Notes: a model not told the origin generated them from the letters alone. Positions 17,684 to 26,826 are shown, numbered from the stretch's first letter. The stretch: DNA of 64,000 nucleotides from Haladaptatus halobius (GCF_020618475.1 NZ_CP085335.1:930001-994000); one strand, 5' to 3'. Numbers and translations are program-made.

Positions 17684-18835
17684 ATGCTCGTACTCCGTGG
17701 TGGCGACGTGGTAGACGCCACCGGAATCCGGGAGGCGGACGTGGCGGTCGAAGACGGGAAAATCGTCGCGGTTGGTGACGCTCCCGGCGCTGACGAGGAG
17801 ATCGACGTGAGCGGTCAGTTCGTCGCGCCGGGCCTCGTCGACTCGCACGTCCACCTGATGATGGACGGCCGACCCGACCCCGCGTCGGTGCTGGCCGACA
17901 GCGAAACGATGCTCGCGTACCGCGCGACGGCGAACCTCGCGGCGGCGCTCGAAGCGGGCGTGACGACCGTGCGCGACCTTGGCGCGCCCGCAACGCTCGC
18001 TCTCGACGCGGCGCGGGCGGTCGAGGAAGGGGTCGTTGATGGGCCGCGAGTGCTCGCCTGCGGGGAAAACGTCGTGATGACCGGCGGGCACGGCCACTGG
18101 TTCGGGCGGGAAGCCGACGGGCGCGCGGAGGTCAAGAAGGCGGTTCGAGAACAGCTCAAGCGCGACGCCGACGTGATAAAGTGCATGGCGACCGGCGGCG
18201 TCCTCACCGAGGGTGCCATCACCGGCGCGCCGGAGTTGGACGAGGAGGAACTGACCGCGCTCGTCGAGACCGCCAGCGCGAAGCGCGTGCCGACGGCGGC
18301 CCACGCGCACGGAACGGCGGGCATCAAGAACGCCGTGCGCGCCGGAATTTCGAGCATCGAGCACGGAACGTTCATGGATCGGGAAGCGGCGGAACTCATG
18401 GCCGAGCGCGGAACGTACTGGGTACCGACCGCGAAGGCGCTCCACGGAATCGTCGAAGCCGGAACTGACCAAGGAATCCCCGAGTACGCGGTCGAGAAAG
18501 CCGAAGAAACCGCCGACGCGTTCGAGGAAGCGTTCGAACACGCCATCGAGGCCGGGCTGTCGGTGGCGATGGGAACCGATGCCGGGACGCCTTTCAACTT
18601 CCACGGCGATATTCCGGAGGAACTCGAATTGATGGTGGAGTACGGTTTCTCGCCCGACGAGGCGCTGGAAGCGGCGACCGTCAACGCTGCCGACCTGCTC
18701 GGTCTGTCGGACGTGGGATTGGTCGAAGACGGCTATCGAGCCGACCTCGTGGTGCTCGATTCCGACCCCCGCGAGGACGTTTCAACGTGGCAATCGCCAA
18801 CACGCGTCGTGGCATCTGGGAGCATAGCGCGCTGA
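17684..18835 (+). CDS. Amidohydrolase family protein (imidazolonepropionase/prolidase-like)
   Basis: A 383-residue metal-dependent amidohydrolase. The N-terminal small beta domain leads to APGLVDSHVHLMMDG, the metal-binding HxH. Downstream are the probable carbamylated lysine in DADVIKCMATGGVLTEG, the His of TAAHAHGTAGIKNAV, ISSIEHGTFMDREAAELM, and the catalytic Asp in AMGTDAGTPFNFHG. This pattern is shared by imidazolonepropionase-like enzymes and Xaa-Pro dipeptidases of the amidohydrolase superfamily; the substrate cannot be read here. I chose the ATG at 17684 because the protein core (MLVLRGGDVVDATGI) starts there. Confidence 0.85.
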   Translation: MLVLRGGDVVDATGIREADVAVEDGKIVAVGDAPGADEEIDVSGQFVAPGLVDSHVHLMMDGRPDPASVLADSETMLAYRATANLAAALEAGVTTVRDLGAPATLALDAARAVEEGVVDGPRVLACGENVVMTGGHGHWFGREADGRAEVKKAVREQLKRDADVIKCMATGGVLTEGAITGAPELDEEELTALVETASAKRVPTAAHAHGTAGIKNAVRAGISSIEHGTFMDREAAELMAERGTYWVPTAKALHGIVEAGTDQGIPEYAVEKAEETADAFEEAFEHAIEAGLSVAMGTDAGTPFNFHGDIPEELELMVEYGFSPDEALEAATVNAADLLGLSDVGLVEDGYRADLVVLDSDPREDVSTWQSPTRVVASGSIAR

Positions 18836-18886
18836 CGACTGCACGTCACAAGGTCTTTTATATCCGGGCATGGACGAATTAGGTAC

Positions 18887-20077
18887 ATGAGACGGCTCCT
18901 GGCTGTCGGCCTCGTTACGGTGCTGCTCATCGGGTCGTTTCCCGCTCTCGGGACGACTCAGAGTAGTAGCCAGGCAACTCCACAGACGTTCACCACTCCT
19001 CAGGAGTTCGACGACGTCGAATTTCACATCACTATCTACAGAGATTACTCCGCACGCTGGACGTTCCGATACGAGAAAACGCTGAACAATGACAGTGAGC
19101 GACAACAGTTCCAGCAGTTCAAAAAGGAGTTCAACAACGGAGAGACGGAACTATACGCGGATTTCAAGAATAATGCAGGAAATCTCACCGAAACGGCGAC
19201 CAACCGGACGGGCCGGGGAATGGTCGCGAAGAACTTCTCGAAACGGGCCTACGTCGGCGGCGGCGGCCTGAATCAAGACGCGCAGCGAGGCGTCGTGGAG
19301 ATGTCGTTCCGCTGGACATCATTCGCATACAGTGACGACGGGTACTACGCTATCGGCGACGTGTTCACGGGGGGACTCTACCTCGGAGAACATCAAACGC
19401 TCGTCATCGAACCCGCGAACGGGATGAAATTCGACTCTGCGGAACCGCAGGGAAACAAGTTTCATAAGACGGGTCAATCACTCGCGGAGAGCGAAACCGT
19501 CTCATGGACGGGGCCGCGCGAGTTCAACGACCAACGACCGATGGTTCGGTTTACGCCCCCGCCGGACGACGAGATGTCGACCACGACCACCTCCCCGCCG
19601 AACGGTGGAGATAACCCAGGTGACGGTGACGAGCAACCCACCGATTCGCCGATGATGCTGTTCGTCGCCGCCGTGGTCGTGCTCATCGGCTTGGCCGCGG
19701 TGTTCGCATGGCGACAGGGAGGTTTCGGCTCGCTTTCGTCCTCGCCGAGCAATCCCGGCGGCGGTGGGGGCGGTAGCGGCGGTGGCGGTTCCGCACCGGC
19801 GACGTCGAGCAGCAACTCCGCCGAACCTGCGGTGAGTGACGAGGAACTACTGACCGACGAGGCACGCGTGAAGAAACTGCTCCGCGAGAATGGCGGGCGG
19901 ATGAAGCAGGTGAATATCGTAGATGCGACCGGCTGGTCGAAATCCAAGGTGAGTATGCTCCTCTCGGAGATGGAAGACGACGGCGACATCAGTAAACTCC
20001 GGGTCGGCCGCGAGAATATCATCAGCCTCGACGGTCACGAACCGGACGCCGCCGGGTCGCCACTCGACAGGGAGTGA
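18887..20077 (+). CDS. Membrane-tethered winged-helix regulator with extracytoplasmic domain
   Basis: This 396-residue protein starts with a signal peptide or anchor (MRRLLAVGLVTVLLIGSFPA). An external domain of about 210 residues follows, rich in beta strand and Asn/Thr, with FHITIYRDYSARWTFRYEKT and FRWTSFAYSDDGYYAIGDVF. A Thr/Pro/Asp linker leads to one transmembrane helix (MMLFVAAVVVLIGLAAVFAW), then a glycine/serine-rich linker and a cytoplasmic winged helix-turn-helix at about residues 320-380 (KKLLRENGGRMKQVNIVDAT, KSKVSMLLSEMEDDGDI). The order matches haloarchaeal DUF7345/DUF7343-type regulators, presumably sensing the envelope and acting on DNA directly. A ttttatat element lies 33 bases before the ATG, so the mRNA is almost leaderless. 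Confidence 0.78.
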   Translation: MRRLLAVGLVTVLLIGSFPALGTTQSSSQATPQTFTTPQEFDDVEFHITIYRDYSARWTFRYEKTLNNDSERQQFQQFKKEFNNGETELYADFKNNAGNLTETATNRTGRGMVAKNFSKRAYVGGGGLNQDAQRGVVEMSFRWTSFAYSDDGYYAIGDVFTGGLYLGEHQTLVIEPANGMKFDSAEPQGNKFHKTGQSLAESETVSWTGPREFNDQRPMVRFTPPPDDEMSTTTTSPPNGGDNPGDGDEQPTDSPMMLFVAAVVVLIGLAAVFAWRQGGFGSLSSSPSNPGGGGGGSGGGGSAPATSSSNSAEPAVSDEELLTDEARVKKLLRENGGRMKQVNIVDATGWSKSKVSMLLSEMEDDGDISKLRVGRENIISLDGHEPDAAGSPLDRE

Positions 20078-20162
20078 CTCGTTTCCCGACGGTTCGAGCG
20101 CGAATACGCGTCGCGCTCCTGAATGTGCCAATTCGGGTCACAGCGTGGCGAAAGCGCAACTG

Positions 20163-20168
20163 TTAAAC
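20163..20168 (+). promoter_or_regulatory. TATA-like box of the tRNA-Glu gene
   Basis: The element ttaaac lies about 30 bases upstream of the first base of the tRNA, the usual archaeal distance for a stable-RNA promoter. Nothing else in this short spacer looks functional. Confidence 0.4.
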
Positions 20169-20193
20169 AGTCCCTACGAGTAGCGAAAAACGC

Positions 20194-20268
20194 GCTCCGT
20201 TGGTGTAGTCCGGCCAATCATCTTGCCCTCTCACGGCAAGGACCAGGGTTCGAATCCCTGACGGAGCA
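20194..20268 (+). tRNA. tRNA-Glu (anticodon CTC)
   Basis: A complete cloverleaf can be drawn by hand. The acceptor stem pairs GCTCCGT with ACGGAGC, the T-arm is CAGGG-TTCGAAT-CCCTG, and the anticodon arm is TTGCC-CTCTCAC-GGCAA with anticodon CTC and T at position 33. That specifies glutamate, decoding GAG, the dominant Glu codon of haloarchaea. The discriminator is A, and no CCA is encoded. No intron is seen. The 3' end is repeated about 1.08 kb downstream, so the gene has served as an integration target. Confidence 0.93.
20256..20268 (+). repeat. Attachment-site repeat, tRNA side (attL-like)
   Basis: The last 13 bases of the tRNA-Glu gene (ccctgacggagca) recur exactly at 21338-21350, and both copies are preceded by cgaat, with one extra g in the second. 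Tyrosine-recombinase elements in archaea commonly integrate at tRNA 3' ends and leave this kind of duplication. Confidence 0.65.
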
Positions 20269-20432
20269 CTCATTCTTACACCGTCTCCTGGTTTTGAGCT
20301 GTGACATAGGAGAATCAGTATGCCACTACAGGGCAATCACGTAATTCGGACGACTCCACCACGCCTTATAGCGGGAAGACTCCGAAAGAAACTATTTCAA
20401 TCGAGTCATGGCCGTTCTACGATCTTGGCGAC

Positions 20433-20732
20433 CTAGAGAATGGCGTCAAACTTTGGCGGTGCCTCGGTGAGTTCTATCGTCCCCGCCTCAGAATCGTACT
20501 TGATGTACTCTGCTTCAGATACTTTTGGTAAATCAGTGTGCAGGAGCTCGACTTCGATTCGGTCGAATTTTTCCTTGGGAATGGATACTAATGCATGGTC
20601 AGTTTCTCACTCAGCAACTTGCTCTGTGACCTCATATACGGTGACCGGCCCCTCTTGTTGTTCAAGATAGTACAATGCGTACCGTCGCCGTTGTTTTCCG
20701 AGGAGGTCAAAGACTCGATCTAACGATACCAT
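20433..20732 (-). pseudogene. DUF7344 winged-helix gene with internal stop
   Basis: The minus-strand frame reads MVSLDRVFDLLGKQRRRYAL, then YYLEQQEGPVTVYEVTEQVA, E, a TGA stop, ETDHALVSIPKEKFDRIE, VELLHTDLPKVSEAEYIKYD and a normal end at TAG. In DUF7344 proteins the position of the stop is commonly tryptophan (AEW), so one TGG-to-TGA change would explain it, and no frame shift is needed. An in-frame GTG lies about 50 bases upstream of the ATG I used. The gene lies inside the relic element next to tRNA-Glu. It is most likely a true pseudogene. Confidence 0.72.
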
Positions 20733-21027
20733 CGCATCCTCTAGCTCTTCCAAAATGATAACGATTATGTCACGGATGCTCACCGGATGAAGTCACCGTT
20801 GCCGACGCGCATCGCAGCTATTAGGGACTCAACAGAGTGTAGGAATCGTACTGAGAAGTCGATTTGCACCGCGAGCCTTGGTAGTTAAACTCGGTTAGTG
20901 AAACGACTAAACCGCATACCGAACAAAGACATACACTCTGCAGTTAGATCACCACCATCTTCTGATCACTCGGAAGGTGAGAACACGAGTCGACATTCCA
21001 CCTCCGTTTGGATAGTGAGATGTTCTC

Positions 21028-21261
21028 TTAGAGCTCCTCGTAGTCGTCGGGTTTCACGATGTTCGTAGTGGATGGATCGTCTTTCACTGCCGTTTCGAAC
21101 GTGGTGTAGTCGCCGCCCCGAACCCAGAAATACGGCATCAGTCGAGTCTTGTCGTGAGCGACAACTCGCTCAATGTCGACTATCATCTCGGGAACTGCTT
21201 CTAACGTCTTTGACAGTGCAAGTGCGTCAGCTTGAACCGAAAATTCAGCGATAACACTCAT
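21028..21261 (-). pseudogene. Truncated BAT-type (bacterio-opsin activator-like) regulator
   Basis: A 77-residue ORF begins MSVIAEFSVQADALALSKTL, continues LEAVPEMIVDIERVVAH and MPYFWVRGGDYTTFETAV, and stops at TAA. This is the N-terminal domain of haloarchaeal bacterio-opsin-activator-like regulators, which normally run to about 210 residues or more and end with an HTH_10 DNA-binding domain. Here the DNA-binding half is absent and the downstream bases do not resume it in any frame I could see. It lies within the relic element and its end may mark a deletion point. A stand-alone regulatory peptide is a less likely reading. Confidence 0.65.
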
Positions 21262-21337
21262 ATTCGTCTATTGGCACAGTACGAATAAGAATATATCCTC
21301 GATAGCCGAACCAATTCACAGGAGAAGGCAGCGAATG

Positions 21338-21350
21338 CCCTGACGGAGCA
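21338..21350 (+). repeat. Attachment-site repeat, distal copy (attR-like)
   Basis: This is the second exact copy of ccctgacggagca, the end of tRNA-Glu. Here it is not part of a tRNA: the preceding bases cannot form the T-arm or anticodon arm. It marks the outer end of the presumed integrated element. Confidence 0.6.
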
Positions 21351-21420
21351 GCTAATCTCCCCACTAGCCCATATGTTTAGTTCTGCCACAGCGGAGAACG
21401 ACCGATTAAAATTTCGGGTG

Positions 21421-22095
21421 TTACTTCTCAGGTTTCCGACCGATGAGGGTCACTTGCTGAAACCGAAAGAGATACTTTGCAACGGCGGTCTTCACCTTAG
21501 CCTTGAGCGGGCCGCTTACGTCACCGATCCGTGTTTCTCTCGCTTCGAAGTGCGAAATATCGAAACCTGCTCTACCGACCGTAGAGCGGACTTGTGACGG
21601 CGCGAAATGGTACGGATGTAATCGGTCGACACACCCCATCCGCCGACGTACCGCACTCGGGAGGGAGAAGCAGTTGGCGTCGAGGTAGAGTTCACCCCCC
21701 AGCTGCACGACCCGGTACATCTCGTCGATCGCCCCTTTCGGGTTTCTCATGTGGTCGATGACGTTGAACGTCCATACCGCGTTGAACGTGTTCGCTGCGA
21801 ACGGGAGTCGTTCTCCGACTCCTGTGATAAGGTGCGCGTCGCTATCCTCGATGACGTCGAGGAAATCGTTCGTAAGCGGGTCGACACCGACCGCGTAGCA
21901 ATCGATAGGTAACGTGTGAACCACGCCGGTTCCGGAGCCGACGACGAGGATCTTCTCGTTTGCGAACGTCGATATGTCGATGCCGAACTCGCCTTCGAAA
22001 TACGCACGGATATCGCTTGCATCCCACGTTTCTTCGTGAGCCCAACTTTCGGATTCACCCGCTTGGGCTCGTTGCCAGCGTTGGAGGCTGACCAT
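21421..22095 (-). CDS. Class I SAM-dependent methyltransferase
   Basis: A 224-residue methyltransferase of the Methyltransf_11 type. The SAM-binding glycine motif is ILVVGSGTGVVHTLP near residue 55, the acidic second motif is AVGVDPLTNDFLDV, and the post-motif is NAVWTFNVIDHMRNP followed by YRVVQLGGELYLDANCF. The C-terminal KAKVKTAVAKYLF is basic. I chose the ATG at 22095 because the protein core starts MVSLQRWQRAQAGESESWAH; the longer frame to 22173 adds a hydrophobic stretch without support. Substrate is unknown. It stands just beyond the relic island and has no clear operon partner. Confidence 0.78.
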   Translation of the reverse strand: MVSLQRWQRAQAGESESWAHEETWDASDIRAYFEGEFGIDISTFANEKILVVGSGTGVVHTLPIDCYAVGVDPLTNDFLDVIEDSDAHLITGVGERLPFAANTFNAVWTFNVIDHMRNPKGAIDEMYRVVQLGGELYLDANCFSLPSAVRRRMGCVDRLHPYHFAPSQVRSTVGRAGFDISHFEARETRIGDVSGPLKAKVKTAVAKYLFRFQQVTLIGRKPEK

Positions 22096-22242
22096 GTCTC
22101 TCGTCAATACGTTCTCGGTATTGACTCTTATCGCTACCACGAATACGATAACAATCGGGTCGACAGCAGTCATACTCCACTTCGTCGTTCGTACGTTCGA
22201 TACTGCTGCCAGTGATTCGATACCGAAGCGACGATCGAATCG

Positions 22243-22986
22243 TCACTCCCCCACGAACTCCCGCAGAACGTCCTGCGAAACGCCCCCTCTGGAGAAGACT
22301 GTCACGACATCGTCGGGCCGAATCCAAGTACTTCCTTTCGGAGTGAGAACCGAATCGTCGCGCTCGATCGCGATTACGAGGAGTTCGTCGCCGATCAACC
22401 CTTCCCGTCCCGCCTCTTTCAGCGTCTTATTGGCGATCGGTGCATCGGAGTTGATCACCAACTCGACGACGTCCGCCTCGCCGGAGAGACTGACGAGGTC
22501 GGTCATCGAGATGTGACCCTGTCGTTCGTCCGGCCCGAACTGGTGATAGGGATGGAATCGCTCGTTCTGGATGAGGTTCTCGTTCTCGATTTCGAGTCCG
22601 CGATTCGAAAGCTCGTTGGCGATACGGGAGAGGTCGCTCGTATCCTCGCTCACCGCTTTGACCTGTAGATTTCCTCGTCCGGTCATGAGTTCGCGGACGT
22701 TTATGACGCCGGGGATTTCGAGGATGCCTTGCGCGAGTCCCTCCCTACTCGGAACCTCCGCCGTGCAGGTGAACAGACTTGTCAGCCTCCCATCGACGCG
22801 CTCGAAATCGATGTTCGTGTGGAATCCGGTGATAATTCCGTGCTCTTGCATCTTCTGCACTCGATTTCGTATCGTCCCAGCCGAGACGCTCACCTCGTCC
22901 GCTATCTGGGGTGCGGAGGTATCCCGAGCATTCTGCATCAGTCGGTAGATGATCCGCTTATCGATTTCGTCGAGCCGATATCCCAT
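22243..22986 (-). CDS. Lrp/AsnC regulator with C-terminal RCK_C (TrkA_C) domain
   Basis: A 247-residue regulator. The N-terminal HTH is DEIDKRIIYRLMQNARDTSA with VSAGTIRNRVQKMQEHGII; then a RAM-like middle region including GRGNLQVKAVSEDTSD. The last 80 residues (ADVVELVINSDAPIANKTLK, then GDELLVIAIERDDSVLTPKG, VVTVFSRGG) are an RCK_C domain of the kind that follows TrkA-N in potassium-channel regulators. The combination of Lrp HTH and RCK_C is a known haloarchaeal arrangement, probably sensing a small ligand or nucleotide. A TrkA gene and an amino-acid permease follow nearby, so those are plausible targets. Confidence 0.83.
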   Translation of the reverse strand: MGYRLDEIDKRIIYRLMQNARDTSAPQIADEVSVSAGTIRNRVQKMQEHGIITGFHTNIDFERVDGRLTSLFTCTAEVPSREGLAQGILEIPGVINVRELMTGRGNLQVKAVSEDTSDLSRIANELSNRGLEIENENLIQNERFHPYHQFGPDERQGHISMTDLVSLSGEADVVELVINSDAPIANKTLKEAGREGLIGDELLVIAIERDDSVLTPKGSTWIRPDDVVTVFSRGGVSQDVLREFVGE

Positions 22987-23166
22987 AGCTAGCTCTAATC
23001 AGAGACACGCTAAACCGTTTTTCGTCCCGATTCCCGTTCGGTAACCGATACGGCCGTACAGTCGATTCGCCCACTATCGATGGTGAGGATATGGGTAGTC
23101 GCCCCTCGGAGTTGCACCGAATTTTTCTCCGTGAAAGAGATCGAAACAGACGGGTACGCCGGAATA

Positions 23167-23508
23167 TTACTCCCTGACTCGACCGAGAAACGACCAATGA
23201 AGCAAGGGTTCGTCGCTCGCAATCGAACGTTCGATTCGTACGCGGTAGAGGTACGATCCGTGCGGGCAGTCATCGCAACCGTCGGCGCAGGGTGGTTCTT
23301 CGTTACCAGCGTGTATCCGTACCGCTCGCTGATGCCAACTATCTCTTCATCAGTCCATTTTTTTAATCAGTTCCACTGCGGGCAGTCGACCGTCGAGGAG
23401 GGTTTGGGCGTAGCTGACGACCTCCCGAAGCGTGACATCGTCGAGAGTGGCCAATTCCTCCACTATCGATCGGGGCAGGTCGTTATTGGAGCCTGAATTA
23501 ACGTGCAC
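23167..23508 (-). pseudogene. Frameshifted Cys-rich hypothetical protein gene
   Basis: Hidden by two frame changes. The joined product begins at a GTG: NSGSNNDLPRSIVEELATLD, VTLREVVSYAQTLLDGRLP, AVELIKKWTDEEIVGISER, YGYTLVTKNHPCADG, then CDDCPHGSYLYRVRIERS and EPLLHWSFLGRVRE. It is about 114 residues with a compact cysteine/histidine cluster (CADGCDDCPHG) that could bind zinc. The shifts fall in a T7 run at 23358-23364 and GGG at 23290-23292, seen from the plus strand. No domain family is assigned. It is divergent from trkA, with 79 bases between starts. Either real decay or consensus error explains the shifts. Confidence 0.6.
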
Positions 23509-23587
23509 CAGATTGGTCTTCGTCACGGCTACTTATATACTCAGTTGAGCAATCCTATATACGTCCAGCGAGTAGGGCGCTACAGGG

Positions 23588-24269
23588 ATGTATCTCATAA
23601 TCGTCGGGGCGGGAAGCATCGGGCGTCAATTGATCGCGCTCGCCGCGCAACAGCAAAACGACGTCGTCGTCATCGAGAAGGATTCGAACGTCGCAGAGAT
23701 CGCGGCGGCGAACTACGATTGTTTGGTCATCAACGACGATGCGACCGTCACCGATATGTTAGAGGAAGCCGGCGCGGAGCAGGCCGACGCGATCATCAGC
23801 ACGATCGACGAGGACGCGATAAACATCATGGTGATGCTGCTCGCTCAGGAGCTCGAAATCCCGTCGCTCGTCTCGGTCGTCCACAACGAGGAGCACATGG
23901 AGGTGTTCCGCCAGATCGACGTGAACGTCATCGAGAATCCCCAACATCTCATCGCGGAGTACCTTTACCGCGCCGTTCAGCGTCCGTCCGTCAAGGGCTT
24001 CATGCACCTCGGGGACAGTGCGGAAATCTTCGAGATAACTGCCACTCGCGGGAGTGAAATCGCCGGAAAAACTCCTCGAAAGGCGGGAGAGATCGGTGCG
24101 TTGGACGAGGATATTCTCATCGTCGCAATCCAGCGCGACCGGACGGTCATCACTCCACGTGGTGAGACGGAAATTCGGGGGAGATCTCGTCACGGTGTTC
24201 TCGAAGCGGGGATTCGCGCCGGAGGTCATGGCGCTGTTCAGGGGGTCGGTAGGTGACCGTCTCCGGTAG
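23588..24269 (+). pseudogene. trkA: TrkA-type potassium uptake regulator, C-terminal frameshift
   Basis: The first 198 residues are a TrkA/KtrA protein: YLIIVGAGSIGRQLIALAA is the Rossmann NAD-binding loop, and VIEKDSNVAEIAAANYDCLV, AEQADAIISTIDEDAINI and VVHNEEHMEVFRQIDVNVIE follow. The RCK_C part is interrupted. A G5 run at 24177-24181 lacks one base; adding it joins ETEIRG to GDLVTVFSKRGFAPEVMALF and a normal stop at 24271 region, near 24269. Without repair the frame ends at 24256 with an unrelated tail. TrkA binds NAD(H) or ATP and gates Trk/Ktr potassium transporters. The membrane partner is not encoded here. Start is the ATG at 23588, behind a tatata element near 23555. Confidence 0.8.
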
Positions 24270-24491
24270 AATGGTAAACCGAAGAGAATCACCGCGTTAC
24301 GTTTTCACCAATCGGCGTCATTCCCTCGATGATCCGAAATTCAGCATTCGTCAATTCATTTAAGTGTCCAATTGATTTTTGAACATTCAAGATGCAGAGT
24401 AGACACGAATACCTAACGAACCACCGAGCGAAGGGTCGGTAAAGACGGAACAGACGGGGCGGAGGGGGTCGAAACGGAACTCTCGCGGGAT

Positions 24492-26826
24492 ATGAGCCTC
24501 TTCGATATCACGTTCATCGGCGTCGGCGCGATGATCGGTGCGGGCGTGTTCGCCCTGACCGGTTTCGCGGCGGGCATCGCGGGTCCTGCGCTCACTGTCG
24601 CATTCATCCTCAACGGGTTCGTCGCGATGTTCACCGCCGTCTCGTACGCGGAACTCGGCGCGGCGTTCCCTGAAGCAGACGGTGGCTATCTCTGGGTGAA
24701 AGAGGCGCTCGTCGATCCGAACGGCTTCTATGCCGGGTGGATGAGTTGGTTCGCCCACGCAGTAGCATGTTCGCTCTACGCTGTGACCTTCGGCACCTTC
24801 TTCGTCCATTTCGTCGAAATTCTGAACCTCGCTCACTTCCCTGCATTCGGCTTTGGTTTGCACTTCTACGAGAAACTCCTTGCCGTGCTGATGATTTCGG
24901 CGTTCGCGTACATCAACTTCCGCGGGGCCGAAGAGACGGGGAAGGCGGGCGTCATCGTCACCGCCATCAAGGTCGTCATCCTCGGTCTCTTCGTCGGCTT
25001 CGGCATTTGGGCGACCCTCCAACAACCAAACTGGACATCGAAGTTCCTCAACAGTCCGAGCTTCGCGCCCGGCGGCTGGATGGGTATCGTGGGTGCGATG
25101 GGATTCACCTACATCGCGTTCGAAGGATACGAAATCATCGTCCAGTCCGGCGAGGAAGTCGTCAATCCCGGAAAGAACGTGCCGAAAGCGGTGTTCTACT
25201 CGATGTACATCGTCGTTCCCATTTACGTGCTCGTCGCGTTCGCGGCTATCGGCGGCATTGAAATCACGCCACAACTCATCTCCGGCACGGCCATTCCAGA
25301 TACTGCAAGTCCGTCGTTGCCGACGTGGGAAGCGCTCGGCTACATGGGTGAGTTGGGCATCATCAGCGCGGCGGGCCAGTTCGTTCCCTATGGCGCTCCC
25401 TTATTGCTGTTCGCCGGTCTGGCGGCAACGATGAGCGCGCTGAACGCGACGGTATACTCGTCCAGTCGCGTCTCATTCGCGATGGGTCGCAACCGTGCAC
25501 TGCCCGGCATCTTCGACAGTATTCACTCGGACAAGCGAACGCCTCATTGGGCGATTCTCATCTCGGCGGTTCTCATCGCCGCGATGGCGGTCGCGTTCCC
25601 TCGAGAGCGTCGCTGCCTCGGCGGACATCATGTTCATCCTGCTGTTCGTGCAGGTGAATTGGACCGTCATCCGGATGCGCCAGACCCACCCCGACCTCCC
25701 GAGGACGTACACAGTACCGTTCATGCCGTGGCCGCCGCTCATCGGTATCGTCCTCCAGGTCTTCCTCACGCCGTTCCTCCTGCTCGAACTCGGACTACAG
25801 CCCGGCCTGACGGGACAGAACTCCCACGGATTCGTCGCACTCATCACGACCGCGGTGTGGATGCTCCTCGGGCTCGGCATCAACTACGGCTACTCGAAAC
25901 AGCAAGAAGCCGAAAAGCTCGAAAAGGAGACACCGACCGTGATCTCCCCCGAACCGACTTCGTCCGCGGAGAACCAGATCGTCGTCCCCATCGCCAACCA
26001 GGAGAACGCGAACCAGTTGATGCGAACCGCCGTCGACCTCGCACGCGACGAAGAGACGTATCCGAACGGGGAGCTCCTCGTGATGAGCGTCGTGACGGTT
26101 CCGCAGCAGACACCGCTCTCGGAAGGGCGCGAGTTCGTGACGGACGAACCCGATGTGCTCGACGAAGCGATGGATATCGCCCGACAGGCCGACGTGCCGG
26201 TCAGCGGAACCATCCGAATCGGCCACGACGTGGCGCAGGCGATCCTCAACACCGTCGAGCAGTACGATAGCGACGTCGTGTTGATGGGCTGGAAAGGTCA
26301 GCACAAAACCCAACGCCGCGATATCGTCCTCGGTAGTAACGTCGACGAAGTCGTCCAAAACGCGAGGTGTGACGTTCTCGTAGAACGGATCGGGAACGAC
26401 TTAGGCCAGGTCGAATCCATCCTTGTCCCGACCGCGGGTGGCCCTCACGCCGACTTCGCCGCCGACGTTGCCGATACCATCGCGCGCTCACAGGACGCAC
26501 AGGTGGATATCGTTAACATCGTCGGATCCGACGCCGGTAACCGAGATCGCCGCGAAGCGCGGAAGATAGTCGAAAAGACGGCGGATAGATTCCAGAATCA
26601 ACAGTCGGTTTCGGCGACCGTTCTCGAAGGCGACGACGTCGTCGAAACGGTCGTCGCTCGATCCGAATCGTACGACCTCACTATCGTCGGCGCGACGCGG
26701 GAAGGCTTGCTCCAGCAGTTCGTCTTGGGGGCGATTCCCGAACAGATAGGATGGAGTGCGAACGGCACCGTCATCATGGCGAAACGCAACCTCGGCATCG
26801 TCTCTCGCCTCGAACGGTGGCTGTGA
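24492..26826 (+). pseudogene. Amino-acid permease with C-terminal UspA domains, frameshifted
   Basis: Joined, this is an APC-type permease fused to two universal-stress-protein domains, about 780 residues. The permease half shows FIGVGAMIGAGVFALTG, EDGGYL-like PEADGGYLWVKEAL, and MGFTYIAFEGYEIIVQSGEE with about eleven helices. The frame changes at CCC (25598-25600), one base too many, after which AASADIMFILLFVQVNWTV resumes the permease. The UspA parts (IVVPIANQENANQLMRTA, VVLMGWKGQHKTQRRDIVLG, then SILVPTAGGPHADFAADVAD) follow. The frame is open upstream of the ATG at 24492 to about 24417 without a start codon, so the 5' end may also be damaged. It likely imports amino acids. Confidence 0.75.

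Larger units (their letters stand above)
20256..21350. mobile_element. Relic integrated element at tRNA-Glu, about 1.1 kb
   Basis: The segment between the two copies of the tRNA 3' end holds a DUF7344 gene interrupted by a stop codon and a 77-residue N-terminal piece of a BAT-type regulator. Base use is less GC-rich than in neighbouring housekeeping genes. There is no integrase, origin or transposase, so what remains would be an internally deleted or stepwise eroded integration. Both boundaries are inferred from the 13-base repeat plus matching flank. The stretch 20733-21027 shows no open gene of note. Confidence 0.5.

Noticed and set aside
23080..23496. 138-codon plus-strand frame opposite the cryptic Cys-rich gene
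   Set aside because: The minus-strand joined frames give a coherent protein with motifs, whereas this frame has none.
25594..25605. Programmed ribosomal frameshift in the permease
   Set aside because: No slippery heptamer with a downstream pseudoknot is evident, and the same kind of change occurs in unrelated genes, so error or decay is simpler.
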